A stretch of 64,000 nucleotides of DNA from JANXQG01 sp963824275 (GTDB lineage: Bacteria; Planctomycetota; Planctomycetia; Pirellulales; Thermoguttaceae), in assembly GCA_963824275.1 (NCBI GenBank), contig CAWGOT010000003.1, positions 2,356,001 to 2,420,000 of the forward strand. The letters run 5' to 3'. The notes beneath the pieces were generated by a model. The model was not told where the DNA came from. It searched no databases and worked only from the letters and a program-made list of their open reading frames with translations. Made by a program: the position numbers and the translations under genes. Below, one piece after another: positions 63,911-64,000 of this stretch (position 1 is the first letter of the stretch; every line of letters starts with the position of its first letter).

Positions 63911-64000
63911 GGCCCTTCCGCACCGCCGTCCCTCATCCCTCATCCCTCATCCTTCATCCCTCATCCCTCTGAGGGCGCTTCCGCCGTGCCCAGCATCGCC
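63911..64000. other. Right edge: heptamer array and unknown
   Basis: CATCCCT/CATCCTT heptamers at 63930-63970, then 30 bases of unclear content (GCCGTGCCCAGCATCGCC). The helicase may resume here in frame, but that cannot be judged at the edge. Confidence 0.4.

Overview
The window is G+C-rich bacterial chromosome, most likely from the phylum Planctomycetota and probably near Pirellulales. That placement is inferred from several signs: an ECF sigma factor of the planctomycete type followed by a Ser/Thr kinase with an N-terminal zinc ribbon, a SpoVG with an inserted zinc ribbon, leucine-rich-repeat remnants ending in LPNC-type caps, a membrane protein starting with an FSLRGLL-type motif, and many intergenic palindromes and short tandem arrays. 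No rRNA, tRNA or CRISPR array was recognised.

Layout. 1-9.8 kb: a HicA toxin with the tail of its partner, a MoxR-type ATPase, two tandem SIMPL-domain exported proteins, PII, a secreted vWA protein, peptide deformylase, methionyl-tRNA formyltransferase and TypA/BipA. 10-17.4 kb: a lipoprotein, a DUF4202 protein, a SelT/SelW-like protein, a YwgA-like/HD-phosphohydrolase pair, a small J-domain protein and, divergent from it, three tandem Hsp20 genes behind a candidate sigma-54 promoter. 17.5-22.1 kb: a CheB-CheR-PAS-kinase-receiver hybrid protein, convergent with a rare CsrA-DHp-receiver fusion. 22.4-26.8 kb: a broken toxin-antitoxin pair, leuS, a DUF2283 protein and a truncated YhcG/DUF1016 gene beside an LRR scrap. 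27-30.1 kb: an oxidative-stress/iron cluster (PerR-like regulator, ferritin, peroxiredoxin, SO_0444-type permease). 30.2-39.7 kb: a membrane protein, the ECF sigma/kinase pair, an orphan SecD-like periplasmic domain, a zinc-ribbon protein, an ICMT-like methyltransferase and an AAA ATPase. 39.7-47.3 kb: a six-gene membrane complex homologous to hydrogenase-4/complex I whose catalytic subunit lacks the nickel ligands, preceded by an HTH-EIIA protein and an ArsR regulator. 49-59.2 kb: a lipoprotein hydrolase, spoVG-ispE, DedA, a branched-chain aminotransferase, a BrnT/BrnA-like toxin-antitoxin pair, LolD/LolE and lysS. 59.7-64 kb: an HTH protein with two operator-like sites and a SNF2-type helicase that may open a defence island beyond the window.

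Two features dominate the sequence itself. First, about 40 single-base insertions or deletions split genes that should be intact, including the essential leuS, lysS, fmt and ispE. Each restores a canonical protein when one base is added or removed, so I treat them as sequencing errors and annotate the genes at full length across the shifts. Second, several families of short repeats are scattered between and inside genes: a ~140-bp GTAGGGTG...CACCCTAC element in four copies, GGGATGA heptamer arrays, REP-like GGGAGAGGGGCAGG units and 20-40 bp palindromes. Some copies supply stop codons, duplicate flanking gene ends or lie inside coding sequence.
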